NCBI GenBank assembly: GCA_963830775.1
Contig: CAWHNT010000011.1
Span: 124,001-188,000 of the forward strand
DNA length: 64,000 bases
DNA from: CAWHNT01 sp963830775
GTDB lineage: Bacteria > Pseudomonadota > Alphaproteobacteria > Geminicoccales > Geminicoccaceae
Direction of reading: 5' to 3'
The translations under genes were made by a program, and so were the position numbers. How positions within the stretch are numbered: position 1 is the stretch's first letter; each line of letters begins with the position of its first letter. Positions 1 through 9,310 of this stretch are shown in pieces. The notes beneath the pieces are model-generated. The model saw nothing but the letters and a program-made list of their open reading frames with translations. It was not told the DNA's origin and made no database searches.

Positions 1-296
1 GTCTTCCAGGTCTCCTCGGTGTCGCCTAGCACCAAGGAGACGAACTTCTCGCGCTCGGCCTCCTGCGGACTGGCAGGCCCGCGCGGCTGCTCGTAGCCCG
101 CGGGCGCCCCGCCGTCGCCCATCCCGCCCTGGAGGATGACGCTCGGATCGATGCCCAGGAACATGGCGACGACCGCGATCACGATGATCCCGATCCCCCC
201 GCCCGCACCGACCTTGAGGCCGCGGCCGCCGAAGCCGCCGCCCATGCCGCGGCGGTCCTCGATATTGCTGCTCTGGCGACCGTAGGTCCAACGCAT
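1..296 (-). CDS. Neutral zinc metallopeptidase, YpfJ-like (N-terminal part, cut by window edge)
   Basis: The N-terminal 98 residues of a minus-strand protein are present; the rest lies beyond the window. The start MRWTYGRQSSNIEDRRG, followed by a Gly-rich stretch and a single hydrophobic segment (GGGIGIIVIAVVAMFLGID), is the signature opening of the YpfJ / KPN_02809 family of membrane-anchored putative neutral zinc metallopeptidases. The expected HExxH zinc site would lie in the missing part, so catalytic competence cannot be judged here. The ATG is at 296-294. The family call rests on the N-terminal pattern only. Confidence 0.8.
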   Translation of the reverse strand, partial: MRWTYGRQSSNIEDRRGMGGGFGGRGLKVGAGGGIGIIVIAVVAMFLGIDPSVILQGGMGDGGAPAGYEQPRGPASPQEAEREKFVSLVLGDTEETWK

Positions 297-384
297 GGCG
301 GCAACCCTCCCTGGCGCACACGGGCCAGCCCACACCCTGGCATGTACCAGAAGCTACAAGGCGGCGGGTGGTTCCAGGCCAGCC

Positions 385-1902
385 TTATCGCGCAGCATCG
401 CCGTGATGCCGCGCAGCCGCGGCATAGACCTCGCCATAGGTGCGCACGCGTTGCCGGCGCTGGGCCAGGGGCCAGCTCTCGTCCGGCGCCACGCGGCGGC
501 GCTCCATCATGGCGAGACCGGCGCGGGCGGCCGTGAGGTCGGGGAAGAGCCCGGCCGCGAGCCCGCCCAGGAGCGCAGCACCCAGGGACGTCGCCTCCGG
601 CATCTCGGCGGCCTCGACGGGCCGGCCATAGAGGCTCGCCTTCAGCCGCAGCAGCAGCGGGTTGCGGGTGCCGCCGCCGGTGGCCTGGATGCGGCTGAGC
701 TCGACGCCGCCGGCGCAGGCCCGCATGAGGTCGAGCTGGTTCGCCGAGTCGAGGGCCAGCCCTTCGAGCAGGGCCCGGAACAGCACGCCCCGGCTGCAGG
801 CATCGGAGAGCCCGAGAAAGCCGCCGCGGGCCACGGGGTCTGGGAAGGGGGGCGAGCCCAGGCGGAGCTGCGGCAGGAACATCACCTCGTGGGCACCCGG
901 CGGCACGGCCTCGGCCTCAGCGATCAGGGTCGCGTAGTCGGTCCCGGGCCAGAGGCTGCGGAACCACTCGATCGAGGCCGCGCAGGTGGGCAGCCCGCCG
1001 AAGAGATAGGTGAGCGGCCGGTCGACCTGGATCCGGCCCTGGTTGACCCCGGCCTCGAGCAGGGCCGGCGCCCGGCTGGGCTCGGGTGTGACCAGCAGCA
1101 GAGCCTCGGCCGTGCCCAGCGAGTCCAGCAGCACGCCCGGCTCGTCGGCGCCCAGTGCCAGGAGCCCGCACAGGTGATCGTGCCCGCCGACCCCGACCAC
1201 GCAGTCGGCGGGGAGGCCCGTGGCGGCCGCGGCCTCCGGCAGGAGTGTTGCCAGCCGGCTGCCGGACGGCCTGAGCTCCGGCAGCAGGCTGCCATCCAGG
1301 TCCACGGCTGCCAGGATCTCCTCCGACCACTGCCCGGCCGCGATGTCGAGCAGCATCGTGCGCGACGCGTGGCTGTAGTCGGACGCCGGCACGCCGCAGA
1401 GCCGCCAGGCGAGCCAGCCGCTGACCGAGACCCAGCGCACGGCCGCCGCGAACGTGTCCGGCTCGTGCCGCCGCAGCCAGAGCAGCTTGCACAAGGTGAA
1501 GGTCGGGTCGGGGCACAAGCCGCTGATCCAGTGCAGCCGCGACCGCCCGATCCGGGCTTCCAGTCCCGGCAGCTCGCCCGCCGGCCGGGCGTCGTACCAG
1601 GCGAGCACCGGGCCTACCGGGCGCCCCTGCCGGTCCAGCAGCACGCCGGCCTCGCCCATGCTGCCGACCGCCACCGAGCGGATCCGCCGCGGGTCGTCCA
1701 CGCGGGCGACGGCACCGCGCATGGCGGCGAGCGCTGCCTGCCACAGCTCTTCCGCATCGTGCTCGCCCTGACCGGCGGCGGGCGTGCGGGTCGGCGTGGG
1801 TGCGGAGCCCTCGGCCACGACGGTGCCCTCGAGGTCGAACACGAGGGCACGGATGCGGCTCGTCCCGGCATCGATGCCGAGAAGGAGTGGGGAGCCGGAC
1901 AA
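385..1902 (-). CDS. FGGY-family carbohydrate kinase
   Basis: A 505-residue sugar kinase of the FGGY (xylulokinase/glycerol kinase) fold, expected to phosphorylate a sugar or polyol with ATP in the cytoplasm. The N-terminal phosphate-1 motif LLGIDAGTSRIRALVFDLEG, the central GVGGHDHLCG segment and the C-terminal ATGGGTRNPLLLRLKASLYG adenosine region are all present and the length is normal for the family. No ATG is available; the most likely start is the TTG at 1902-1900, eight bases after the stop of the upstream aldolase gene, implying translational coupling. Substrate cannot be read from sequence. Pairing with a DhnA-type aldolase recalls the lsrK/lsrF pair, but no other lsr gene is seen here. 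Confidence 0.85.
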   Translation of the reverse strand: MSGSPLLLGIDAGTSRIRALVFDLEGTVVAEGSAPTPTRTPAAGQGEHDAEELWQAALAAMRGAVARVDDPRRIRSVAVGSMGEAGVLLDRQGRPVGPVLAWYDARPAGELPGLEARIGRSRLHWISGLCPDPTFTLCKLLWLRRHEPDTFAAAVRWVSVSGWLAWRLCGVPASDYSHASRTMLLDIAAGQWSEEILAAVDLDGSLLPELRPSGSRLATLLPEAAAATGLPADCVVGVGGHDHLCGLLALGADEPGVLLDSLGTAEALLLVTPEPSRAPALLEAGVNQGRIQVDRPLTYLFGGLPTCAASIEWFRSLWPGTDYATLIAEAEAVPPGAHEVMFLPQLRLGSPPFPDPVARGGFLGLSDACSRGVLFRALLEGLALDSANQLDLMRACAGGVELSRIQATGGGTRNPLLLRLKASLYGRPVEAAEMPEATSLGAALLGGLAAGLFPDLTAARAGLAMMERRRVAPDESWPLAQRRQRVRTYGEVYAAAARHHGDAAR

Positions 1903-1910
1903 GGCTCTGA

Positions 1911-2687
1911 CTAGCTGCGCAGGAGCTCGGCCGCCTCCTCGGCGCGCGCGTCCTCGTGGATCACGGCGCGGAGGGCGCGGACCATGCCGGCCGGGTTGGC
2001 GTGCTGCCAGATGTTGCGGCCGAACACGACACCCTTGCCGCCGACCGCGATCATGTCGGCCACCATCCGCAGCACGTCGAGATCGCTGTCCAGCTTGGGG
2101 CCGCCGGCGATCAGGACCGGTGCGGGCACCGAGGCCACCACCTTGGCGAAGCTCTCGCGCGAGCCCGTGTAGTAGGTCTTGAGGATGTCGGCCCCGTGCT
2201 CGAAGGCGATCCGGCAGGCATCCGCCATCATCTGCGCGTCCAGCGTGTCGGGGATCGAGGGGTGGGGGCAGGGGAGGGCCTCCACCATCAACGGCATCTC
2301 GTCCTTCAGGCATTCGCCCGCGACCTCGGCCACGATGGCGGCCGTGTCCATCTCGCAGGGTGCGCCCATGAAGTACATCAGGCAGACGCCGTCGCAGCCC
2401 AGGAGCTGGGCGTCATCCAGCGTGTGCAGCAGCATCCACTGCGTGTTCTCGAGCCAGCGCTCCTTCAGGACCGAGGGCCCGCCGTCGAGCCGCAGATAGA
2501 CCGGCACCCGCCCGATCAGCCGGTCGCGATAGGCCTTCACCGTCCCGAACGAGGTCATGATGCCATCGGCCCCGGCCTCGATCACGGTGTCGATGACCGC
2601 ACCCGCATCCTCGAGCCCGCGCACCGCCCCCATCGCCCGCGCGTGGTCCATCGCCACCACGAGCTGCTTTCCCTCGACCTCGAGCAT
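1911..2687 (-). CDS. Class I aldolase, DhnA/LsrF-like
   Basis: A 258-residue TIM-barrel aldolase of the DhnA / DeoC-LacD class I group, which uses a Schiff-base lysine. The N-terminal segment VVAMDHARAMGAVRGLED, the middle segment MPLMVEALPCPHP, the segment HGADILKTYYTG (candidate Schiff-base Lys) and the phosphate-binding end VGGKGVVFGRNIWQH are all seen. It precedes the FGGY kinase with an 8-base gap, so the two form an operon that should phosphorylate and then cleave or thiolyse a sugar-derived substrate. The exact substrate is unknown; fructose-bisphosphate aldolase and LsrF-type activity are both possible. Confidence 0.82.
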   Translation of the reverse strand: MLEVEGKQLVVAMDHARAMGAVRGLEDAGAVIDTVIEAGADGIMTSFGTVKAYRDRLIGRVPVYLRLDGGPSVLKERWLENTQWMLLHTLDDAQLLGCDGVCLMYFMGAPCEMDTAAIVAEVAGECLKDEMPLMVEALPCPHPSIPDTLDAQMMADACRIAFEHGADILKTYYTGSRESFAKVVASVPAPVLIAGGPKLDSDLDVLRMVADMIAVGGKGVVFGRNIWQHANPAGMVRALRAVIHEDARAEEAAELLRS

Positions 2688-2804
2688 CCGGTCCGGCCCC
2701 CCTCGCTGCTGCGGGCCGCACCATAGTGGCGGGGTGGCCCCATGCCTACGCCGGCGTGCTGCTCCGCCCTATTCTTCCGGACGTGCAATGAAGCGGAGGA
2801 CGGG

Positions 2805-3452
2805 ATGAGCGACGGCCAGCCGGAGATCACCTTCTACCACGCGCCGCAGACGCGATCCGTGATCGTGCGCTGGATGCTGGAGGAGCTGGGTGTCCCCTAC
2901 CAGGTCGAGCGCATCGACCTCGCCTCGGGCGAGCATCGCAAGCCCGCCTATCTCACGGTCAACCCGATGGGCAAGGTCCCGGCGCTTGCCCATCGAGGCG
3001 TCGTGGTGACGGAGGCCGCTGCCATCTGTGCCTATCTGGCCGACACCTTCCCGCAGGCCGGCCTCGCTCCGCCGATCGGCGATCCGCGGCGCGGCCTCTA
3101 TTACAAGTGGCTCTTCTTCGGCCCCGGCTGTCTTGAGCCCGCGGTCACCGACCGGATGCTGAAGCGCGAGCCTGGGCCTCGCGCGCAGCTCGGCTATGGC
3201 GACCTCGACACAACGCTCACGGTCATCGCCGCTGCGGTCGAGCCCGGCCCCTACCTCCTGGGCGAGCAGTTTTCCACCGCCGACGTGGTGTTGGGCTCCG
3301 GCTTGCGCTGGGGCCTGTTCACGAAGGCGATCCCCGAGCGGCCCGAGCTCACGGCCTATGTCCAACGGCTGAGCGAGCGCCCGGCTCTGCAGCGGACGAT
3401 GGCCATGGATGCGGAGCTGATGGGCCAACCTGGTCCGGCCGGTCAGACCTGA
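2805..3452 (+). CDS. Glutathione S-transferase family protein
   Basis: A 215-residue cytosolic GST with an N-terminal thioredoxin-like domain (EITFYHAPQTRSVIVRWMLE, then NPMGKVPALAHRG with the cis-Pro and VTEAAAICAYLAD with the glutathione gamma-Glu contact) and an all-helical C-terminal domain. The ATG at 2805 is chosen because GGAGG lies at 2795-2799; an in-frame upstream ATG at 2742 has no ribosome site. It is divergent from the aldolase gene, sharing a short promoter region at 2688-2804. The substrate is unknown. Confidence 0.88.
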   Translation: MSDGQPEITFYHAPQTRSVIVRWMLEELGVPYQVERIDLASGEHRKPAYLTVNPMGKVPALAHRGVVVTEAAAICAYLADTFPQAGLAPPIGDPRRGLYYKWLFFGPGCLEPAVTDRMLKREPGPRAQLGYGDLDTTLTVIAAAVEPGPYLLGEQFSTADVVLGSGLRWGLFTKAIPERPELTAYVQRLSERPALQRTMAMDAELMGQPGPAGQT

Positions 3453-3563
3453 GAAGATCGAAACCTGGAGGCCCTGCCGGCGTTGTTTCCCAGTCAGGCG
3501 TGGCCGGGCGGAAGCGCCCGCCAGCCACCTTCATTCTGAAATCCCACTTGGGAGCAAAGTACA

Positions 3564-4067
3564 ATGGGCCTCTTCACCAGCAGCATCAAGACGCTCGACG
3601 ACCTGTTCGTGCACACGCTGCAGGACATCTACTATGCCGAGAACCAGATCACGAAGGCGTTGCCGACGATGATCAAGAAGGCAACGGATCCGCAGCTGAA
3701 GCAGGGCTTCGAGACCCACCTGCGCGAGACCGAGGGCCAGATCAAGCGGCTGGAGCAGGTGTTCAAGATGCACGGCCAGTCGGCCAAGGGTGTCGACTGC
3801 CCGGCGATCGACGGCATCATCAAGGAAGCCAACGAGGTCGCGAGCGACGTGGCCGACAAGGAGGTGCTGGACGCCGCCCTGCTCGCGTCCGCCCAGGCCG
3901 TGGAGCACTACGAGATCACCCGCTACGGCACGCTGATCGCCTGGGCCAAGCAGCTGGGCCGCAACGACTGCGCCAGCGTCCTCCAGCAGAACCTCGACGA
4001 GGAGAAGGCCACCGACGCCAAGCTCACCGCCATGGCGGAGCGGAAGGTGAACCTGAAGGCGGCCTGA
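3564..4067 (+). CDS. DUF892 ferritin-like protein (YciE/YciF family)
   Basis: A 167-residue four-helix protein of the DUF892 (YciF) family. It opens with the typical segment TLDDLFVHTLQDIYYAENQI and carries the carboxylate/His pattern of ferritin-like helices (ETHLRETEGQIKRLEQVF, AVEHYEITRYGTLIAWAKQL). Members are linked to stress responses and may bind metal, but the reaction is not established. The ATG at 3564 follows a GGGAGC at 3550-3555. It converges on the aminotransferase gene across a strong hairpin. Confidence 0.9.
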   Translation: MGLFTSSIKTLDDLFVHTLQDIYYAENQITKALPTMIKKATDPQLKQGFETHLRETEGQIKRLEQVFKMHGQSAKGVDCPAIDGIIKEANEVASDVADKEVLDAALLASAQAVEHYEITRYGTLIAWAKQLGRNDCASVLQQNLDEEKATDAKLTAMAERKVNLKAA

Positions 4068-4087
4068 CCCCACCGGCAGGCAAGGGA

Positions 4088-4117
4088 GGCCAGGGCAGCC
4101 GCGAGGCTGCCCTGGCC
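4088..4117. terminator. Bidirectional hairpin between convergent genes
   Basis: A perfect 13-bp stem (GGCCAGGGCAGCC with its complement) and a 4-base loop lie between the convergent DUF892 and aminotransferase stop codons. No T-run follows on either side, so termination is inferred from position and stem strength. Confidence 0.7.
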
Positions 4118-4124
4118 GAGCCGG

Positions 4125-5330
4125 TCAGCCGTCCAGCTGCTGGCAGAAACGGATGATCCGACGGCAGGCCTCGTCCAGCTGCTCGGTCGAGGTCGCGTAG
4201 GAGATCCGGAAGTAGGGATCGAGCCCGAAGGCGCTGCCGTGGACGACGGCGACGCCGGCCTCCGCGAGGAGGGCGCGGCCGAAATCCTCGCTGGTGCGGA
4301 TGTCGGTGCCGCGCGGCGTCCGGCGGCCGATGACGCCGGCACAGTTCGGGTAGACGTAGAACGCCCCCTCGGGGCGGTGGCAGCGCAGGCCCGGAGCCTC
4401 GTTCAGCATGTCGACGACAAGGTCGCGGCGGCTCTTGTAGGTGGCGTTACGCTCTTCCAGGAAGTCGAGCGGGCTGTTGAGGGCCACGACCGACGCTGCC
4501 TGGCTGATCGAGCAGGGGTTCGTGGTCGACTGCGACTGGATGATGGCGATCGCCCCGATCAGCTCCTTGGGCCCGCCGGCATAGCCGATCCGCCAGCCGG
4601 TCATGGCGAAGGACTTGGACACGCCGTTGACGGTGAGCGTGCGGCTCTTGAGGCTGGGCTCGATCTGGGCCGGCGTGCTGAAGCGGAAGCCGTCATAGAC
4701 GAGGTGCTCGTACATGTCGTCGGTCATCACCCAGACATGCGGGTGACGGACGAGCACGTCGGTGAGGGCCTTGAGCTCGGCCTCGGTGTAGGCGGCCCCG
4801 GTCGGGTTGTTGGGCGAGTTCAGGACCACCCACTTGGTCCGCGGCGTGATCGCGGCCTCCAGCTCCTCCGGCTGGAGCTTGAAGCCGGTCTGCTCGGGGC
4901 AGGTGACGAAGACCGGCGTGCCGCCCGCCAGCAGCACCATGTCCGGGTACGACACCCAGTAGGGGGCCGGGACCACCACCTCGTCGCCCGGGTTCACGGT
5001 CGCCATGAAGGCGTTGTAGAGCACCTGCTTGCCGCCGGTGCCGACGGTGATCTCGGAGGGCTCGTAGTCGAGCCCGTTCTCGCGCCGGAACTTGCCCTGG
5101 ATCGCCTTCTTCAGCTCGGGCGTGCCGTCCACGGCCGTATACTTGGTCACGCCGCGCTGGATGGCCTCGATCGCGGCCGCCTTGATGTGGTCCGGCGTGT
5201 CGAAGTCGGGCTCGCCGGCCCCGAGGCCGATCACGTCCTGCCCCTTGGCCTTCAGCTCGCGGGCAAGGCTGGTGATCGCGATGGTGGGCGACGGCTTGAT
5301 GCGCCCCAGCGCCGCGGAAAGGATCGACAC
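4125..5330 (-). CDS. aatA: Pyridoxal phosphate-dependent aminotransferase (aspartate aminotransferase type)
   Basis: A 401-residue fold-type I aminotransferase of the alphaproteobacterial aspartate aminotransferase subgroup, transferring amino groups between aspartate and 2-oxoglutarate using PLP. Conserved parts include LGAGEPDFDTPDHIK, VVLNSPNNPTGAAYTEAELK, the PLP-lysine segment NGVSKSFAMTGWRIGYAGG and the terminal FRISYA carboxylate-binding Arg. The start is GTG at 5330-5328, which gives the usual family length of about 400 residues; the reading frame stays open further upstream but without family similarity. Related prephenate or aromatic aminotransferase activity cannot be excluded. Confidence 0.9.
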   Translation of the reverse strand: MSILSAALGRIKPSPTIAITSLARELKAKGQDVIGLGAGEPDFDTPDHIKAAAIEAIQRGVTKYTAVDGTPELKKAIQGKFRRENGLDYEPSEITVGTGGKQVLYNAFMATVNPGDEVVVPAPYWVSYPDMVLLAGGTPVFVTCPEQTGFKLQPEELEAAITPRTKWVVLNSPNNPTGAAYTEAELKALTDVLVRHPHVWVMTDDMYEHLVYDGFRFSTPAQIEPSLKSRTLTVNGVSKSFAMTGWRIGYAGGPKELIGAIAIIQSQSTTNPCSISQAASVVALNSPLDFLEERNATYKSRRDLVVDMLNEAPGLRCHRPEGAFYVYPNCAGVIGRRTPRGTDIRTSEDFGRALLAEAGVAVVHGSAFGLDPYFRISYATSTEQLDEACRRIIRFCQQLDG

Positions 5331-5536
5331 CTCACTACTCCCGACTTTCTGACGGCCGGGTTGTAGGTCCCGCAACCGACCCTGGCAACGCCGCCCGCCG
5401 CATACCTTGCGCCGCACCGGACCGGTGAAGACCGGCGGCCATGGTCCGTCGGCCGGCACAACCCGGGCTCCGCACCCTCGACTGCCGACCTCCGCCGATC
5501 GAACCCTCACATGGTCCGTGCAGGCAGGTCCAGCCT

Positions 5537-5992
5537 TCAGGAGCCTGGCAGCGACTTCTGCCGCGGTTGGACGCGGGCCGAAACCACGGTGGGGCTGCCG
5601 TCGAGCTGGCGGTCAAGACGGTCGATACGGCGGTAGAGGTTGGCGCTGCGCTCGAGCAGGCGGGCCAGTGGAGGCGTAAGGGCCGCGGTGACCGGGAGCT
5701 CCTCCAGGCAGATGTCGCGGCCGCCCAGGCGCCACGAGCCGTCCAGGGCTTCGGACGCCGGCATCTCGCCGCTCTGCACGGCACGGCGTGCCAGCAGCCA
5801 AGCGAGGCAAAAGCCGACGCGGGAGACGAGGCGGGTGGTCTCGCAGCTGTCGATCAGCTGCCGCAGCGGCTCCCGCGCACCGACCGGCGGAGAGGCCATG
5901 ATGTAGGCGTGTGCCGCCTCGGCGAGGCCCAGGGCCTCGTTGTAGAGCGCGTCGAGATGCAGAAGGCGGATCGGCCCATCAGCCTTCTCCAT
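5537..5992 (-). CDS. DUF1465 / RcdA-like protein
   Basis: A 151-residue alphaproteobacterial protein of the DUF1465 family, to which Caulobacter RcdA (adaptor for ClpXP degradation of CtrA) belongs. The pattern LYNEALGLAEAAHAYI, SRVGFCLAWLLARRAVQSGE and an ending with ARLLERSANLYRRIDRLDRQL fits a small helical bundle. The ATG at 5992 is preferred over the track-length start at 6025 because family members begin close to it. The role in cell-cycle proteolysis is inferred from the family; no partner is nearby. Confidence 0.72.
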   Translation of the reverse strand: MEKADGPIRLLHLDALYNEALGLAEAAHAYIMASPPVGAREPLRQLIDSCETTRLVSRVGFCLAWLLARRAVQSGEMPASEALDGSWRLGGRDICLEELPVTAALTPPLARLLERSANLYRRIDRLDRQLDGSPTVVSARVQPRQKSLPGS

Positions 5993-6049
5993 GCCGGCGG
6001 TTCCTTGCGTCCCTGTCGGCGGCAAAGCTGGCGCGGGGTTAACCGCCCG

Positions 6050-6979
6050 TCAATCCAACCTTGCTGCGGCAGGACCGGCCAATGAAGCCGTTCGTACCCG
6101 CCTGCCCGACGGAGCCTCCCCGGGCGTCATCGAGGCAACAAGGGGCGACCCGGTCAGCACGGTGATCCGCCCCGGTGCCGGCGCCATCACCGGCGGCCGG
6201 CTTCGGCCGGGTGTCAGCGCGATCGCACCGGGCACGGCACGCCGCGGGCCCAGCACGACCGGTGCCCCGGGCCGCCGCACCACGGGGCGCAGGGCGCTCA
6301 TGGCGTCGTCTCCGTCGCGACTCAGAGGATACATGCGCGGCAGCGTCCTCGCTGGCGACAGCCGCCGTTGGCCCTGGTCGGCTGAGGCAAGGCGTGTCGA
6401 GCCCAGGAACGTGCGCGGGCCACCGCCGGTACGCTGGTCGTCCCAGCTCGCATAGACCCGCTCGCGATAGGCGGCACCCAGGGCAGGCTCGGCATTGTGG
6501 TAGCGCTCGACGGCGCGCTCCCAGGAGCCCGTCTCGTCCTTGAGCGCCATGAGGAAGCGGGCGCCATAGGTGACGTTGGTGAGCGGGTCGAGACCTTCCT
6601 CCAGGTCGTCGAACGCTTCCGGGTGGTGCATGAGGTTGATCTGCATGCAGCCCAGATCGACGTTGCGCCGCTTCTGCTGGAGGAGCTGCTCGACCCAGTC
6701 GATCGCCTCGTCCTTGCTGTCGAAGTAGCGGCCGTCCCCGCCATTGTTCGCAGTCCATGGCCAGGGGGCGAAGGCGGCCGTTCCGGTCGGGCGGTGTCCG
6801 GACTCGGTGAGTGCGATCGCCTGCAGCAGGCCACGCGGCAGCCCGCCCCTGGCTTCCACGCGCGCGATCGCCTGGAGGCACAGGCCCTCGTCGCCCGCCC
6901 GTGCGGCGGCGGCACCCGCGAGCACGCAGACGAGGAGCAAGAGGACACGCTCAAGCGCTCGCAACTTCCCCAACCCCAC
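6050..6979 (-). CDS. Lytic transglycosylase, SLT domain
   Basis: A secreted or periplasmic murein hydrolase of the SLT type. An N-terminal signal peptide (residues about 1-28, ending AAAARA) is followed by the catalytic region: LLQAIALTESG with the catalytic Glu, LGCMQINLMHHPEAF, and the YHNAEPALGAAYRERVYASW end of the domain. The C-terminal ~110 residues are Pro/Arg-rich and low complexity, without a recognised domain. The long frame begins at a GTG (6979), but a TTG six bases further in (6973) has better spacing from GGTGGAG, so the exact start is uncertain. Related forms include VirB1-like enzymes; no secretion genes adjoin it. Confidence 0.83.
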   Translation of the reverse strand: MGLGKLRALERVLLLLVCVLAGAAAARAGDEGLCLQAIARVEARGGLPRGLLQAIALTESGHRPTGTAAFAPWPWTANNGGDGRYFDSKDEAIDWVEQLLQQKRRNVDLGCMQINLMHHPEAFDDLEEGLDPLTNVTYGARFLMALKDETGSWERAVERYHNAEPALGAAYRERVYASWDDQRTGGGPRTFLGSTRLASADQGQRRLSPARTLPRMYPLSRDGDDAMSALRPVVRRPGAPVVLGPRRAVPGAIALTPGRSRPPVMAPAPGRITVLTGSPLVASMTPGEAPSGRRVRTASLAGPAAARLD

Positions 6980-7047
6980 TCCACCGGACCCTGGACCCGA
7001 CGACTTTACGTCCGGACCGGTTAAGGCTGCCTTACCAGCAGCTCATC

Positions 7048-7929
7048 TCATGATGCCTGGGCCAGTCGCCGCGTGCAGGGCGGCCGCGCCAGGCGGCGGG
7101 CCACGGCAGCCACCGCCAGCGTGACCTCTGCCAGCACGCGCTGCAGGGCCGTGAAGCCGGCATTCGGCACGTGCGTGATCTCGTCCATGAACAGGCCGCG
7201 GCGCAGCTCCAGCTGGAGCGCGTGCAGGCCGGCCTCGGGCCGGCCGTGGCGGCCGGTGATGTAGCCGCCGGCATAGGGGCGGTTGCGGGCGACCTTGAGG
7301 CCGGCACGGCGGAACACCGCCTCGACCGCGGCCACGATCTCGGCCCCGCAGCTGCGCCCGAAACGGTCGCCCAGGGCTGCGTCCACGGCAGGCTCGCCCA
7401 CGGCGACGACGCTGGGCATGGAGTGGCAGTCGAGCAGGACGGCCGAGCCCAGCCGGTCGCGGCGGTCGCGCAGCAGGGCCTCGAGCTGGCCGTGATAGGG
7501 GTGGAATACCGTGTCCAGCCGCTGCCGCAGGTCGAAGGCCGCCAGCCGCTCGTGCCAGAGCGCCTGGCCCGCCACCCGGCTCGGGACCACGCCCAGGCCC
7601 GCCCGCGCCCGCGCCGTCACCCGCAGCTCGGGCAGGGCGTCCGGGTCGCGGATCATGTCGGGATCGAGCTCGTCGGGCTCGCGATTGAGGTCGATGACCA
7701 CGCGTGGGTAGCGCGCCGCGATCAGCACGGCCCCGGTCTCGCAGCCGAGCTGGAGCAGCTTGTCGATCGGGCCGTCGTCGAGGGCCAGGAGGGTGATGGC
7801 GTCGACCCGGAGCCGGTCCAGGATCGCGCGCGGATAGACCCGGCCGCTGTGCGGCGAGGACAGCACGACCGGGGCCTGCTCGCCCGTCACTTGCGCGATG
7901 GTAAAAGGCGGGGTCAGCGGCGGCTCCAT
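7048..7929 (-). CDS. N-formylglutamate amidohydrolase family protein
   Basis: A 293-residue zinc-dependent amidohydrolase of the N-formylglutamate deformylase family (HutG-like, last step of one histidine degradation route). The metal-binding motifs are clear: VVLSSPHSGRVYP, VIDLNREPDELDPD and VLLDCHSMPS, plus the late LQLELRRGLFMDE. The ATG at 7929 was chosen because upstream in-frame residues lack family similarity. No other hut gene is nearby, so a stand-alone role on formylated or related amides is possible. Confidence 0.87.
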   Translation of the reverse strand: MEPPLTPPFTIAQVTGEQAPVVLSSPHSGRVYPRAILDRLRVDAITLLALDDGPIDKLLQLGCETGAVLIAARYPRVVIDLNREPDELDPDMIRDPDALPELRVTARARAGLGVVPSRVAGQALWHERLAAFDLRQRLDTVFHPYHGQLEALLRDRRDRLGSAVLLDCHSMPSVVAVGEPAVDAALGDRFGRSCGAEIVAAVEAVFRRAGLKVARNRPYAGGYITGRHGRPEAGLHALQLELRRGLFMDEITHVPNAGFTALQRVLAEVTLAVAAVARRLARPPCTRRLAQAS

Positions 7930-8060
7930 CGGCAGGCGGGTCGCGGCCGCACATGACCATAGCTCGCCGCCGGCGGCAAGCATTTGCCCCAAACCTGTCA
8001 CGAAGCCGCGCGGATTGGCCCTTGCGCGCCCGCCGCCCATCCCCTACCTAGCCGCCTCGC

Positions 8061-8135
<75 letters not shown>

Positions 8136-8197
8136 TCGTTTTCAACGACAAGACCGTTCGCCGGTCGCGGGCTCGTGGAGCAGGTCTGGAACACCTT

Positions 8198-9310
8198 CTA
8201 CCCCTTGGCCATCGACAGGTTGAACGCAGACACCGGCCGGGCACCACCCCGGCCGATGTCGCTTAAGAGGCCCTCCACAGCTTCGCGGACGCGCGGGAGG
8301 TAGCCGAGGCCTGCCTGCGGCAGGGGCTTGGCATACCGCTCCGTCGTCCTGAAGCCGGTGGTGTGGCCGAGGAAAACCGCGATCTCTTCCATGGGCACGC
8401 CGCGGCACGCGCAGAGTGCGTCGCCACGCTGTGCCTCAATGTGTAGGGTATGACGTCAGCGCTTAGCCCGGCCCGCTTCCGCAGGCGGCGCCAGCCGCTC
8501 TTGATGTCGGCAAGCGGCCGTCCGGCGAGTTGGATGACGAAAGGACCAGGCGCCACGGCCAACCACTTCTCGACCGTGGGCACCATCGGCACAATCGGCC
8601 GCAGCTTGCTTGGTCTGCTCGCGCCCGCCGTTAAGGTCGATGACCTTCAGGCCGAAGTCGATCTGGTCCTTCTGCAGCTCCAGAAGCGTGCCGGGCCGGC
8701 TGGCTGTGCCGAGCGCGAGCACGACGAAGAGGCGCACATGGAACGGCTCGACCTCAGCCGCGGCCCAAATCGGCCACCATCTCCTCGATGCTCAGAACCC
8801 GCTGACGCGGCGGTGGCAGGCGGTCAGTGTGGGGATGAAAGGCGGTTCATCGAGCAGGACCTCAGCGCTCGCGGCATGCCATGCGGATAGCCGACCGGAG
8901 ATCGGAGAGCACTCGGTTGATGTAGCCGTTGCTCCGGGGGCGCATAGCGCGCGTGAACTCGCGCACGTGTTCAGGGCCAAGCTCGCGCGAGCGGAATTGA
9001 GCCGAGATGCGCCCGAAGATGACGGGCGTGGTGATCGGCCTGCTCTCCACTCGGAAGGTGCTTGGCATGCCGCTCGTAGTAGCGGGTCACGATCTCGCCC
9101 ACGGTCACCTCGGCCGGGTCTGGCGGCTCGGAATTCGCTACGCTCAAGCGCGAGCCTGACGAGACGGTCGCGAGCCTCGGCTTCATCTGTGGTGTCGAGC
9201 GAGACCCTACGCCGCTGCCGGTCAGCGTCGCGATAGATGGCGCAGAAGACTCCCCGGCCGTCGTCGGTACGCTGCCAGAGCCGGAAGCCTCGATATTCGA
9301 ACTCTTGCAT
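8198..9310 (-). pseudogene. Tyrosine recombinase / integrase, multiply frameshifted
   Basis: Pieces in all three minus frames add up to a phage-type integrase of about 370 residues. In order: N-terminal arm EFEYRGFRLWQRTDDGRGVF (start ATG 9310), core-binding segment VTVGEIVTRYYERHAKH, SNGYINRVLSDLRSAIRMA, then the catalytic domain with box I Arg (LGTASRPGTLLELQKDQIDF), HxxR (YTLRHSVATHSA) and the end segment FLGHTTGFRTTERYAKP carrying the final His and the nucleophile Tyr. At least four frame changes separate them, so no active enzyme can be made. Its start overlaps the stop of the excisionase-like gene (TGATG). Confidence 0.85.

Noticed and set aside
4239..5366. A 375-codon plus-strand frame opposite the aminotransferase
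   Set aside because: Shadow of a full-length PLP enzyme.
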